From contig NZ_CAKMTJ010000004.1 in the NCBI RefSeq assembly GCF_928392795.1, forward strand, positions 1 to 64,000: a DNA stretch of 64,000 bases, written 5' to 3'. A program made the translations under genes and the position numbers. A model generated the notes under the pieces. That model had not been told where the DNA came from. It did no database searches and was given only the letters and a program-made list of their open reading frames with translations. Origin of the DNA: Rothia nasimurium (GTDB taxonomy: Bacteria > Actinomycetota > Actinomycetes > Actinomycetales > Micrococcaceae). This document shows positions 54,207 to 62,179 of this stretch, piece after piece (position 1 is the first letter of the stretch; each line of letters opens with the position of its first letter).

Positions 54207-54212
54207 TATAAT
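54207..54212 (+). promoter_or_regulatory. -10 element upstream of gcvH
   Basis: A consensus TATAAT lies 107 bases before gcvH. The spacer-distance region holds no good -35. It implies a leader of about 100 bases that includes the hairpin at 54218-54251. Confidence 0.6.
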
Positions 54213-54217
54213 CGTTA

Positions 54218-54251
54218 GGTGAGAGCTCCTTCTCCCTCGTCGGAGCTCACC
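54218..54251 (+). other. Hairpin in the gcvH leader
   Basis: GGTG (54218-54221) pairs with CACC (54248-54251), and AGCTCC (54224-54229) with GGAGCT (54242-54247). It sits at the very 5' end of the predicted transcript. No glycine riboswitch core was seen. It may stabilise the message or act as a regulator site. Confidence 0.5.
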
Positions 54252-54318
54252 TCGTCGAGTTTCACGCACCTCGATCGGCACTCCCACAAAAGTCCCACAA
54301 AAGAAAAGGACACCTCCG

Positions 54319-54705
54319 ATGAGCAACGTTCCTGCAGAACTCAAGTACACCAAAGAGCACGAGTGGGTCAGCGAACTCACCGCTGATGGCACCGTCCGCA
54401 TCGGTGTTACCGACCACGCACAGAGCGAACTGGGCGACGTCGTCTACGTCGACCTGCCCGAGGTAGGCGAAACCATCGACGCAGAAGCAACCTTCGGCGA
54501 AATCGAATCCACCAAGAGCGTCTCTGACCTCTTTGCTCCCATCGCCGGTGAAGTCGTGGCCGTCAACGAAGACCTGGCAGATGCCCCCGAAACCGTCAAC
54601 TCAGACCCCTACGGCGCGGGCTGGCTCATCGAGGTTCGCCCCAACGACGCCGCAGACATCGAAGGCCTGCTCTCAGCCGCTGACTACGAGGCAGAAATCG
54701 CCTAA
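54319..54705 (+). CDS. gcvH: Glycine cleavage system H protein
   Basis: This 128-residue lipoyl carrier shuttles aminomethyl and hydride between the P, T and L proteins. The lipoylation motif is [13 protein letters not shown] with Lys66 as the attachment site. The N terminus [11 protein letters not shown] is the usual start of the fold. There is no gcvP or gcvT in the window, so the remaining subunits must be encoded elsewhere or the H protein has another role. GCVH-garA-merR is a conserved actinobacterial order. AAAAGGAC lies 8-15 bases before the ATG. Confidence 0.95.
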   Translation: MSNVPAELKYTKEHEWVSELTADGTVRIGVTDHAQSELGDVVYVDLPEVGETIDAEATFGEIESTKSVSDLFAPIAGEVVAVNEDLADAPETVNSDPYGAGWLIEVRPNDAADIEGLLSAADYEAEIA

Positions 54706-54739
54706 AACCCGTCAGTAGCACCACGCTATGAGCCCGTGC

Positions 54740-54778
54740 AAGGGCCGCCTTTTCCGCAGGGAAAGGCGGTCCTTTTGC
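54740..54778 (+). terminator. Terminator after gcvH
   Basis: AAGGGCCGCCTTTTCC (54740-54755) pairs with GGGAAAGGCGGTCCTT (54759-54774) with one or two mismatches, followed by TTTGC. A moderately strong terminator, so garA has its own promoter. Confidence 0.85.
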
Positions 54779-54839
54779 TCTAGGTAAAAAACAGGAAAAT
54801 TTGGTGGGAGAACACGGCGCGAACCGGGCAGAATAGAAG

Positions 54840-54884
54840 CGAAATGGCTAAGATTAAACGAACGGTTCACTGTTTACCATTTCG
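54840..54884. promoter_or_regulatory. Inverted repeat upstream of garA
   Basis: CGAAATGG (54840-54847) and CCATTTCG (54877-54884) are perfect inverted repeats, 98 bases before the garA start. The rest of the 276-base gap between gcvH and garA is otherwise featureless. Possible operator or leader stem. Confidence 0.38.
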
Positions 54885-54981
54885 TGACCTTGGACCGTCT
54901 GCACAACACCACACATAACCGCGAGACACAGGCACAGTACGGGCGTAGCCCCGCCGCCCGAAGACATAAGGACGTAACCGT

Positions 54982-55422
54982 ATGGCTCAGCACGAAGCAC
55001 ACCCGCCCACAAACACCATCGCTATGGTAGCCCTGGGAGTATCCCAGTCCCACAACCCCACCCCCGAAGAACGTGACCTGCTGGCAACCCTGCCCGCCGG
55101 CTCAGCCGTCCTTATCGGTCTCGATGGCCAGTTCAAGGGCGCCCGCTTCCTCCTGAACCCCGAAACCGACGAAGACGGCGCTGACCTGCCTATCATCGCA
55201 GGCCGTAGCCCCGAATCAGACATTTACCTCGACGACGTCACCGTCTCCCGCCGTCACGCCCTCTTCATCCCCAACGCGGGTAGCTTCATCCTGACCGATG
55301 CTGACTCCCTGAACGGTACCTACGTGAACAAGGACCGCGTGGACGAGGCCTACCTGCGCAACGGCGACGAAATCTACATCGGCAAGTTCCACTTCGCCTT
55401 CTACCAGGGCCAGGGGAAGTAA
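54982..55422 (+). CDS. garA: FHA domain protein, GarA/OdhI type
   Basis: This 146-residue FHA protein is the likely counterpart of GarA (mycobacteria) and OdhI (corynebacteria), which in the unphosphorylated form inhibits 2-oxoglutarate dehydrogenase and alters glutamate metabolism. The FHA domain spans about 50-146, with the phosphothreonine-binding Arg75 (AGRSPESD), Ser89-Arg-Arg-His (VSRRHALF) and the SLNGTYVN loop. Known relatives carry an ETTS phosphorylation site at the N terminus; here the matching region is PPTNTIAMV (8-16), so the classic motif is altered. Position upstream of ftsR is conserved. Confidence 0.9.
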   Translation: MAQHEAHPPTNTIAMVALGVSQSHNPTPEERDLLATLPAGSAVLIGLDGQFKGARFLLNPETDEDGADLPIIAGRSPESDIYLDDVTVSRRHALFIPNAGSFILTDADSLNGTYVNKDRVDEAYLRNGDEIYIGKFHFAFYQGQGK

Positions 55423-55424
55423 CC

Positions 55425-56180
55425 ATGGCTCAGGCTCACTCTGCTGAAACTGCTGGGGCAAAAAATAAGACCATCGGTCAGGTGCTCAGCGCCCTCGAAG
55501 GGGAATTTGAGGGCATCAGCGCCTCGAAGATTCGCTTTCTTGAAGATAAGGGTCTGGTGAGCCCGCAGCGTACCAATACCGGCTACCGCAAGTACTCCGA
55601 AGAAGATATTGAGCGCCTGCGTTTTGTGCTGCAGCTGCAGCGCGACCAGTACCTGCCGCTCAAGGTGATCCGCCAGCGCCTGGCTGACATCGACGCGGGG
55701 CTAGCACCCGCCCCCGGTAGCGAACCTGCCGAGGGGCAGGGGAGCGGGGCGGACGCGTCCGCGCAACCGGGCGCCGAAGAGCTGCCGAGCGCCCGCCCGG
55801 CAGCCGAGACAGAACCTGCCCGCACCTACACCCTGCGTGAGCTGGGTCAGGAGGCAGGGGTTGATATGCCCCTGCTACGTGAGCTCATGAACTACGGTCT
55901 GCTGGCAGACAACAAAGAAGAATACGACCAGTACGACCTGGCCGTCACCAGGGTGAGTGACCAGCTCACAGCCCACGGCCTGCACCCGCGCCACCTGCGA
56001 GCCTTCCGCGCTGCAGCCGACCGCGAAGTCGACCTGGTAGAAACCGCGGTGGGCCCCCTGGCCCTGCGTAAGGACGAAGAGTCCCAGGCCCGTGCGGCCG
56101 AACTCGCCGGTGATATTGCCCAGCTGCTGCTCCGCCTGCACATGGCCCTGGTAGCCGGGAGTATGCCCAGCTTCGACTAG
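55425..56180 (+). CDS. ftsR: MerR family regulator FtsR-like
   Basis: This 251-residue MerR regulator has a winged-helix DNA-binding domain (KIRFLEDKGLVSPQRTNTGYRKYSEEDIERLRFVLQLQRDQYLPL, about 35-80) without the usual metal Cys. A Pro/Ala/Glu-rich linker (100-130) is followed by a C-terminal dimerisation region (about 135-251). In corynebacteria the neighbour of odhI is FtsR, an activator of ftsZ. Position two bases after garA, as in other Actinobacteria, supports this. The gap from garA is tiny, so the pair is cotranscribed. Confidence 0.87.
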   Translation: MAQAHSAETAGAKNKTIGQVLSALEGEFEGISASKIRFLEDKGLVSPQRTNTGYRKYSEEDIERLRFVLQLQRDQYLPLKVIRQRLADIDAGLAPAPGSEPAEGQGSGADASAQPGAEELPSARPAAETEPARTYTLRELGQEAGVDMPLLRELMNYGLLADNKEEYDQYDLAVTRVSDQLTAHGLHPRHLRAFRAAADREVDLVETAVGPLALRKDEESQARAAELAGDIAQLLLRLHMALVAGSMPSFD

Positions 56181-56200
56181 CCCCACCTAACCTTGCGCGA

Positions 56201-56262
56201 GGGGCACCGGGTGAACGTGGTCTGTCTTAATGACCAGAACCACGTTAAAACGCCGGTGCCCC
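56201..56262. other. Long two-level hairpin upstream of second merR gene
   Basis: GGGGCACCGG (56201-56210) pairs with CCGGTGCCCC (56253-56262), and inside it AACGTGGTCTG (56214-56224) pairs with CAGAACCACGTT (56235-56246) with one bulge. No T-run follows. It lies between ftsR and the next merR, and may be a terminator for the garA-ftsR unit or a conserved RNA element. Confidence 0.62.
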
Positions 56263-56347
56263 TGCCGACCGATTAACCGACAAAAGGGTGGCCGGGCAGG
56301 TAGGATAAGAGAGTCCATGATCAGTTCAAGGGAAGGAACCTCAAGCC

Positions 56348-57001
56348 GTGACACAGTACAACGGTGAACCTAGCGCCCCCGCCGCGCTGCGAGGCGTACC
56401 TGCCCCCATGGATCAGCCCCTGCTGGGCTTTGAAGATGTCATGCCCCGCACCTCACCGGTGGGTGAGCAGGGCGTCCTCTTTGACGACCCCGTTTCTCTG
56501 GTTGATGAAAACCTGGGCTACCGCGGCCCCACAGCCTGCAAGGCAGCGGGCATTACTTACCGCCAGCTCGACTACTGGGCCCGCACCCACCTGGTGGAGC
56601 CCACCGTCCGCTCAGCCCAGGGTTCTGGCTCCCAGCGTCTTTACTCTTTCCGCGATGTGCTCGTACTCAAAATCGTTAAGAGCCTGCTCGATACCGGCGT
56701 ATCCCTGCAGCAGATTCGCACCTCGGTCGACCACCTGCGCTCCCGCGGCGTTGAGGATCTTGCCGGAATCACCCTTATGTCCGACGGCGCCTCGGTCTAC
56801 GAATGCACCTCGGCCTCTGAGGTCATTGACCTGGTGCAGGCCGGCCAGGGCGTCTTCGGCATTGCTATCGGCCGTGTCTGGCGCGAACTGGAAGTATCGC
56901 TGAGTGAACTGCCCGGCGAAAGCACCGCCCAGGAAATCCAGGCAGAGACCGAGATCCACGACGAACTTTCGGCCCGCCGAGCCCGCAAGGCCGGCGCCTA
57001 A
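56348..57001 (+). CDS. MerR family regulator (Rv1830-like)
   Basis: This 217-residue regulator carries a MerR winged helix at about 60-130 (GYRGPTACKAAGITYRQLDYWARTHLVEPTVRSAQGSGSQRLYSF, then LVLKIVKSLLDTGVSLQQIR), and a C-terminal helical part rich in Glu/Ala. It corresponds in position to the second MerR gene of the mycobacterial garA region. The mycobacterial DUF151 nuclease gene that normally sits between is missing here. The start is GTG 56348, with AAGGAACC 12-17 bases before. Regulatory targets are unknown; a role in cell division or stress is possible. Confidence 0.85.
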   Translation: MTQYNGEPSAPAALRGVPAPMDQPLLGFEDVMPRTSPVGEQGVLFDDPVSLVDENLGYRGPTACKAAGITYRQLDYWARTHLVEPTVRSAQGSGSQRLYSFRDVLVLKIVKSLLDTGVSLQQIRTSVDHLRSRGVEDLAGITLMSDGASVYECTSASEVIDLVQAGQGVFGIAIGRVWRELEVSLSELPGESTAQEIQAETEIHDELSARRARKAGA

Positions 57002-57011
57002 AGAACATAGA

Positions 57012-57053
57012 AAACTACCCCGCCTCGCAGATGTGATGGAGGGGTAGTTTTTT
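57012..57053 (+). terminator. Terminator of the second merR gene
   Basis: AAACTACCCC (57012-57021) pairs with GGGGTAGTTT (57041-57050) around a 19-base loop, followed by TTTTTT. Confidence 0.88.
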
Positions 57054-57067
57054 GCTGCGCTAACGGG

Positions 57068-57174
57068 GAGGGCACGGGCTCACGGCGAAGCTGTTGGCTG
57101 GGGCTGGCGTGAATCGCGCCTGAGCGAAGCGAAGCTGCGAGAGGGTCAACAGCAAGCGTGAGCTCCGTGCCCTC
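57068..57174. repeat. Structured intergenic repeat, copy B
   Basis: This 107-base element lies between a + gene and a - gene that converge. Outer arms are GAGGGCACGG (57068-57077) and CCGTGCCCTC (57165-57174), perfect. Next are GCTCAC (57078-57083) / GTGAGC (57158-57163). Inner arms are GCTGTT (57090-57095) / AACAGC (57148-57153). Shared text with copy C includes GGCTGGCGTGAATCGC and TGAGCGAAGCGAA. Its inner arm differs from copy C by changes that keep pairing. Confidence 0.85.
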
Positions 57175-57182
57175 TATACGTC

Positions 57183-57998
57183 TTATTCCGTAGCTACATC
57201 GAGCAGGCCTGCCAGCAGCGCGGTGAAGGCGCTGGCGAGTTCCTGGGCTTCTTCCTCGGGCCAGTAGTGCACGGGGTAGGCGGACCCCTGAATGCGCTGG
57301 AGCAGGTGCGTCTCGGGCAGGATAGTCTCGGCGACCAGGTCGCCAAAGAGCACCTTCATTTCCTCGATGCGGTAGTCGTGTTCGGGGTCGCCTGCACGTA
57401 CCTTATTGATCACGATGGAGGCAGACTCCACGGCATAGGGGGTATTGGCTTCGAAGCGGGCGATGGCGCGCAGAGTGCGCTCGGAGCCCGCGACAGAGAA
57501 GAGGGAGGGCTCAGCGACAGACAGCACCCGGTCAGAGGCAGCCCACGCCATCTCGGTGAGACGACCCAGGGTGGGCGGGCAGTCGATGAGAATCAGGTCA
57601 AAGCTCTCACGGACAGGCTCAAGGAGGTCTGTCAGGCGGGGGAGCAGGGTGGCTGAGTCGAGCTGCTCTAGGGCGGTGAGACGGGCGGACGCGCGCCCAA
57701 CCCAGGTGCCTGCGTCCAGTCCGGTGCGGGAGGCGTTGCCCAGGCTGCCGAGGGCGGCCCACGAAGCGGGGGCGAGCTCGTCCGCCAGGGAATAATCGGA
57801 AGGAGCGAGCAAAATGGTACCCATGTCGGTGCCTTCGGCGGTATTGACGCCGAGGCCGGTTGAGGCGTCCCCGTGGGGGTCGAGGTCGATGATGAGGGTG
57901 CGGAGTCCGCTGGCCTGAGCGGCAGAGGCCAGCCCCAGCACGACCGATGTTTTGCCTACGCCGCCCTTTAGGCTGCTAATACTTACCACGCTGCTCAT
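57183..57998 (-). CDS. ParA/MinD-like ATPase without ParB
   Basis: This 271-residue ParA-like ATPase starts at ATG 57998 (MSSVVSISSLKGGVGKTSVV), with the deviant Walker A SLKGGVGKTS at about 8-17 and a Walker A' (DLDPHGDASTGLGVN). The Walker B-type strand is LILIDCPPTLGRLTEMA. A longer frame begins 12 residues upstream but lacks a ribosome site. There is no ParB gene nearby. It is a second ParA in this window, different from that at 21817, and might position a protein complex rather than DNA. It lies between the second merR and pyc on the opposite strand. Confidence 0.83.
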   Translation of the reverse strand: MSSVVSISSLKGGVGKTSVVLGLASAAQASGLRTLIIDLDPHGDASTGLGVNTAEGTDMGTILLAPSDYSLADELAPASWAALGSLGNASRTGLDAGTWVGRASARLTALEQLDSATLLPRLTDLLEPVRESFDLILIDCPPTLGRLTEMAWAASDRVLSVAEPSLFSVAGSERTLRAIARFEANTPYAVESASIVINKVRAGDPEHDYRIEEMKVLFGDLVAETILPETHLLQRIQGSAYPVHYWPEEEAQELASAFTALLAGLLDVATE

Positions 57999-58288
57999 TG
58001 CCACGAAAGCCTCTCGAATTCGGCGGATACACACTGACCTTCTATGCTACCCAACAGGGCAGGGGCCTACCGCTAGGTGCTAGGGAAAGTCAGGGAAGCT
58101 CACAGCTCACACCCTATCGCGTGTAGTCATGCTCACAATAAAATCTTTTCGTTACGTCCCGCATCACAAAAAATGAGACAAAACCAGGTGCTTTAGGAAG
58201 TCTAAAGATATATTTGAGGTGTTCACACACGAACTGTGGCTTAGCCTCACCGCACCCTGCTGTGCTGGGTGGGGCGGAACGGAAGAAA

Positions 58289-61200
58289 ATGTTTTCAAAG
58301 ATTCTGGTCGCTAACCGCGGCGAAATCGCAATCCGCGCTTACCGCGCGGCCTACGAGCTCGGCGCTAAGACCGTCGGCGTCTTCCCCTACGAAGACCGCC
58401 ACTCCATTCACCGTCAGCAGGCTGATGAGGCCTACCCGATTGGTGAAGAGGGCCATCCCGTCCGTGCCTACCTCGATGTTGAGGAGATTATTCGCGTCGC
58501 CAAAGAAGCCGGCGCTGATGCTATCTACCCGGGTTACGGCTTCCTCTCGGAGAATCCTGATCTAGCACGCGCTGCCGCGGACGCCGGTATCACCTTCATC
58601 GGCCCCCCGCCGGAGGTTCTGGAACTGGCCGGTAACAAGGTTGAGGCGCTGAAGGCAGCTAAGCGGGCCGGTATTCCGGTACTCAAGTCCACCGAGCCCA
58701 GCTCCGACGTTGAGAAGCTGCTGGCAGAGGCCGAAGAAATCGGTTTCCCCATCTTCGTCAAGGCAGTTGCCGGTGGTGGCGGCCGCGGTATGCGCCGCGT
58801 TGAGAAGCGTGAAGACCTGCGCCCCGCTATGGAAGCGGCTATGCGCGAGGCCGACACCGCCTTCGGTGACCCCACTGTCTTCCTTGAGCAGGCAGTGCTG
58901 CGCCCCCGCCACATTGAGGTGCAGATCCTGGCCGACGGTGAGGGCAACATCGTTCACCTCTTTGAGCGTGACTGCTCCCTGCAGCGCCGCCACCAGAAGG
59001 TCGTTGAGATTGCCCCCGCCCCCAATCTTGATGAAGAAATCCGTCAGGCCCTCTTCCGCGACGCGGTCAAGTTCGCTAAGGAACTGGGCTACGTGAATGC
59101 CGGTACCGTGGAGTTCCTGGTCGATACCGCCGGTGAGCGCGCTGGCCAGCACGTCTTTATCGAGATGAACCCCCGTATCCAGGTTGAGCACACCGTGACC
59201 GAAGAGGTCACCGACGTTGACCTGGTACAGTCCCAGATGCGCATTGCTGCCGGTGAGACCCTGGAAGACCTGGGCATCCGCCAGGAAGACCTGCGCGTGC
59301 GCGGCTTTGCCCTGCAGTCCCGCATCACTACCGAAGACCCGGCGAACGGCTTCCGCCCCGACGTTGGTAAGGTTACCTACTACCGCTCAGCCGGTGGCTC
59401 TGGCATCCGCCTGGACGGCGGTACCGTCTACACCGGTGCCCAGATTTCACCCCACTTTGACTCCATGCTGGTCAAGCTCACCTGCCGTGGCCGCACCTTC
59501 GAGGACGCCGTCCGCCGCGCTTCTCGCGCCCTGGCCGAGTTCCGTATTCGCGGCGTCGCCACCAACATCCCCTTCATCAAGGCGGTACTCGAAGACCCCA
59601 CCTTCCGTGCTGGTGATGTCTCCACCCCCTTCATCGATGAGCACCCCGAGCTGCTGACCAAGAAGCCTTCAGCCGACCGCGGCACCAAGGCCCTGCAGTA
59701 CCTGGCAAATGTCACCGTCAATAAGCCCCACGGTGAGCGTATCGAGGGTCTTGACCCCCGCTTGAAGCTACCTGCTTTCCCCGGTGATAAGACCGAAGAG
59801 CCCTACCGCTCACCCTTCGACGCTTCTACCCACGAGCCCCCGGCAGGCTGGCGTCAGCGCCTGCTCGAACTGGGCCCCGAAGGGTTCGCCAAGGCTGTAC
59901 GCGACACCAAGGAAGTGCTGATCACCGACACCACCTTCCGTGACGCCCACCAGTCCCTGCTGGCCACCCGCGTCCGCACCCGCGACCTGCTAGCCGCCGC
60001 GCCCGCAGTAGCCCACGTAACCCCCGAGCTCTTCTCCGTAGAAGCCTGGGGCGGTGCAACCTACGACGTCGCCCTGCGCTTCCTCTCCGAGGACCCCTGG
60101 GAGCGTCTGGCCCACCTGCGTGCGGCCATGCCCAACCTGCCCATCCAGATGCTGCTGCGCGGCCGCAACACCGTGGGCTACACCCCGTACCCCACCGAGG
60201 TCACCGACGCATTCGTCAAGGAAGCCGCCGAGACCGGCGTTGATATCTTCCGTATCTTTGACTCCCTCAACGACGTCTCCCAGATGACCCCGGCTATCAA
60301 GGCCGTGCGTGCCACCGGTACCGCAGTTGCCGAGGTCGCTATCTGCTACACCGGCGACATGCTGGACCCTGCAGAGCAGACCTACACCCTGGACTACTAC
60401 CTGAACCTGGCTGACCAGGTGGTAGAAGCCGGCGCCCACATCCTTGCCATCAAGGACATGGCCGGCCTGCTGCGTCCGGAAGCTGCCCGCCGCCTGGTCA
60501 CCGCCCTGCGCGAGCGCTTCGACCTGCCCGTGCACCTGCACACCCACGACACCGCAGGTGGTCAGGTCGGCACCCTGCTTGCCGCTGTTGAGGCTGGCGT
60601 GGATGTTGTTGACGTGGCTTCAGCCTCCATGGCGGGTACCACCTCCCAGCCGTCCTTCTCAGCCCTGGTTGGAGCCCTCCAGTACACCGACCGCGCTCCC
60701 TCCATCACCCTGGAAGCTGCCTGCGCGCTGGAACCCTACTGGGAGGCCGTCCGCACCATCTACAAGCCCTTCGAGATGGGTCTGTCATCGCCTACCGGTC
60801 GTGTTTACACCCACGAAATCCCCGGTGGCCAGCTCTCCAACCTGCGCGCTCAGGCAACCGCCCTGGGGCTGGGGGAGCGCTTCGAGGATATCGAAGACAT
60901 GTACGCAGCTGCTGACCGCATGCTGGGCCATATCGTCAAGGTAACCCCCTCATCGAAGGTGGTTGGCGACCTCGCCCTGCAGCTGGTTGGCATGGGCGTC
61001 TCACCCGAGGACTTCGAGAAGGACCCGCAGAAGTTCGATATCCCCGACTCGGTGATTGGCTTCCTCAACGGCGAGCTGGGCACCCCGCCCGCTGGCTGGC
61101 CCGAGCCTTTCCGCACCCGGGCCCTGGAAGGCCGTAAGCTCTCCAAGCCCTCGGTCAACGACCTGTCAGCCGAAGACCTGGAAGCCCTGAACGGGGACTC

Positions 61201-61738
61201 AGCCACCCGCCGCGCCACCCTCAACCGCCTCCTCTTTGCCGGGCCCACCCGAGACTTTGAGAAGGCCCGTGAGGAATTCGGTGACCTGTCGATTCTGCAC
61301 ACCCGCGACTTCCTCTACGGCATGATGTTCAAGCGTGAACACGTGATTTCGCTGGGTAAGGGCGTGCGCCTGATTGCAACCCTGCAGGCTATCTCAGAAC
61401 CCGACGAAAAGGGCATGCGCGAGGTGATCTGCACCCTGAACGGCCAGCAGCGCACCGTCAACGTCCGCGACACCTCCGTGGAGTCCAACGTGAAGGAAGC
61501 TGAGAAGGCCGACGCTTCTAACCCCGGCCACATTGCAGCGCCCTTCGCAGGTGGCGTGTCTATCTCGGTCAAGCCCGGCGACGAAATCTCAGCCGGCGAC
61601 CAGGTAGCCACCATCGAGGCCATGAAGATGGAAGCCTCCATCACCTCAGCGGTCTCAGGCACCGTCGAGCGCGTTGTCTACAACGAGGTCTCCCAGGTAG
61701 CTGGTGGTGACCTGCTGATCGTGGTCAACGTCAAGTAA
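58289..61738 (+). CDS. pyc: Pyruvate carboxylase
   Basis: This 1149-residue multidomain biotin enzyme makes oxaloacetate from pyruvate and bicarbonate. The N-terminal biotin carboxylase domain (1-460) has KILVANRGEIAIRA, FVKAVAGGGGRGMRRV and FIEMNPRIQVEHTVTEEV. The carboxyltransferase domain (about 545-830) has the metal-binding TDTTFRDAHQSLLATRVRT, and is followed by a large allosteric/linker region. The C-terminal biotin domain carries AMKMEAS, with biotinyl-Lys1113. ATG 58289 is preferred over 58214: it begins MFSKILVANRGE and GGAAGAAA lies just before. The 254 bases upstream contain a GC-rich hairpin (about 58250-58280) and a possible TATATT -10. Confidence 0.95.
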   Translation: MFSKILVANRGEIAIRAYRAAYELGAKTVGVFPYEDRHSIHRQQADEAYPIGEEGHPVRAYLDVEEIIRVAKEAGADAIYPGYGFLSENPDLARAAADAGITFIGPPPEVLELAGNKVEALKAAKRAGIPVLKSTEPSSDVEKLLAEAEEIGFPIFVKAVAGGGGRGMRRVEKREDLRPAMEAAMREADTAFGDPTVFLEQAVLRPRHIEVQILADGEGNIVHLFERDCSLQRRHQKVVEIAPAPNLDEEIRQALFRDAVKFAKELGYVNAGTVEFLVDTAGERAGQHVFIEMNPRIQVEHTVTEEVTDVDLVQSQMRIAAGETLEDLGIRQEDLRVRGFALQSRITTEDPANGFRPDVGKVTYYRSAGGSGIRLDGGTVYTGAQISPHFDSMLVKLTCRGRTFEDAVRRASRALAEFRIRGVATNIPFIKAVLEDPTFRAGDVSTPFIDEHPELLTKKPSADRGTKALQYLANVTVNKPHGERIEGLDPRLKLPAFPGDKTEEPYRSPFDASTHEPPAGWRQRLLELGPEGFAKAVRDTKEVLITDTTFRDAHQSLLATRVRTRDLLAAAPAVAHVTPELFSVEAWGGATYDVALRFLSEDPWERLAHLRAAMPNLPIQMLLRGRNTVGYTPYPTEVTDAFVKEAAETGVDIFRIFDSLNDVSQMTPAIKAVRATGTAVAEVAICYTGDMLDPAEQTYTLDYYLNLADQVVEAGAHILAIKDMAGLLRPEAARRLVTALRERFDLPVHLHTHDTAGGQVGTLLAAVEAGVDVVDVASASMAGTTSQPSFSALVGALQYTDRAPSITLEAACALEPYWEAVRTIYKPFEMGLSSPTGRVYTHEIPGGQLSNLRAQATALGLGERFEDIEDMYAAADRMLGHIVKVTPSSKVVGDLALQLVGMGVSPEDFEKDPQKFDIPDSVIGFLNGELGTPPAGWPEPFRTRALEGRKLSKPSVNDLSAEDLEALNGDSATRRATLNRLLFAGPTRDFEKAREEFGDLSILHTRDFLYGMMFKREHVISLGKGVRLIATLQAISEPDEKGMREVICTLNGQQRTVNVRDTSVESNVKEAEKADASNPGHIAAPFAGGVSISVKPGDEISAGDQVATIEAMKMEASITSAVSGTVERVVYNEVSQVAGGDLLIVVNVK

Positions 61739-61762
61739 CCCCGTATCAGAAATACCTAAGGG

Positions 61763-61812
61763 GCGGACGCCCGCACCCGGCTTGCGTAAGCTGGGGCGGG
61801 CGTCCGCTCTTT
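61763..61812 (+). terminator. pyc terminator
   Basis: GCGGACGCCCGC (61763-61774) pairs with GCGGGCGTCCGC (61796-61807), followed by TCTTTT. Both arms contain the GCGGACGC/GCGTCCGC octamer, forming a perfect inverted pair. Confidence 0.88.
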
Positions 61813-61891
61813 TGCTCCCAGTAGGGACCAGAAAAGTGCCGATTGTATGTGCTGTGCAGAAGGATTTAGGGAGGAAACTGGTCCCTACCTG

Positions 61892-61897
61892 TAGGCT
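61892..61897 (+). promoter_or_regulatory. -10 element of small membrane protein gene
   Basis: TAGGCT, as in the pyrG promoter, ends 7 bases before ATG 61905, suggesting a leaderless transcript. AGGAAG between them is too close to the start to work as a normal Shine-Dalgarno. Confidence 0.45.
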
Positions 61898-61904
61898 AGG
61901 AAGC

Positions 61905-62123
61905 ATGAACGTAACTCACCTGATGATTATTGGTTTTGGCGCGATTCTGCTGCTAGTCGGGGTGCTTGCTCCGCAGGGCAGCTGGAATATCTATGTGATG
62001 ATTCTGGGCTTCCTGCACATCGTGGTCGGTAACGTGCTGGTTTTCCGCCAGGTGCAGAAGAACTTCCGCGATAATGCAGAAGCTGCAGCACAGGCACGCA
62101 GTGGAGCTGACAGCCGGGAATGA
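61905..62123 (+). CDS. Small membrane protein
   Basis: This 72-residue protein has two transmembrane segments (HLMIIGFGAILLLVGVLA and YVMILGFLHIVVGNVLVF) and a short polar tail (QVQKNFRDNAEAAAQ). ATG 61905 gives a clear N-out/N-in helix start; the frame is open further upstream through the pyc terminator, which is not credible coding sequence. I do not recognise a family. It lies between pyc and mtr. Confidence 0.72.
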   Translation: MNVTHLMIIGFGAILLLVGVLAPQGSWNIYVMILGFLHIVVGNVLVFRQVQKNFRDNAEAAAQARSGADSRE

Positions 62124-62179
62124 AACCTTAGCCTATCCCGTTGAAAACCACAGACGTACCCCGCACGAAAGGTAGCCCC

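Noticed and set aside
54218..54318. Glycine riboswitch upstream of gcvH
   Set aside because: The conserved glycine aptamer core (GGAGAG plus the GCCGAAGG-type segment) is not there; only a simple hairpin is seen.
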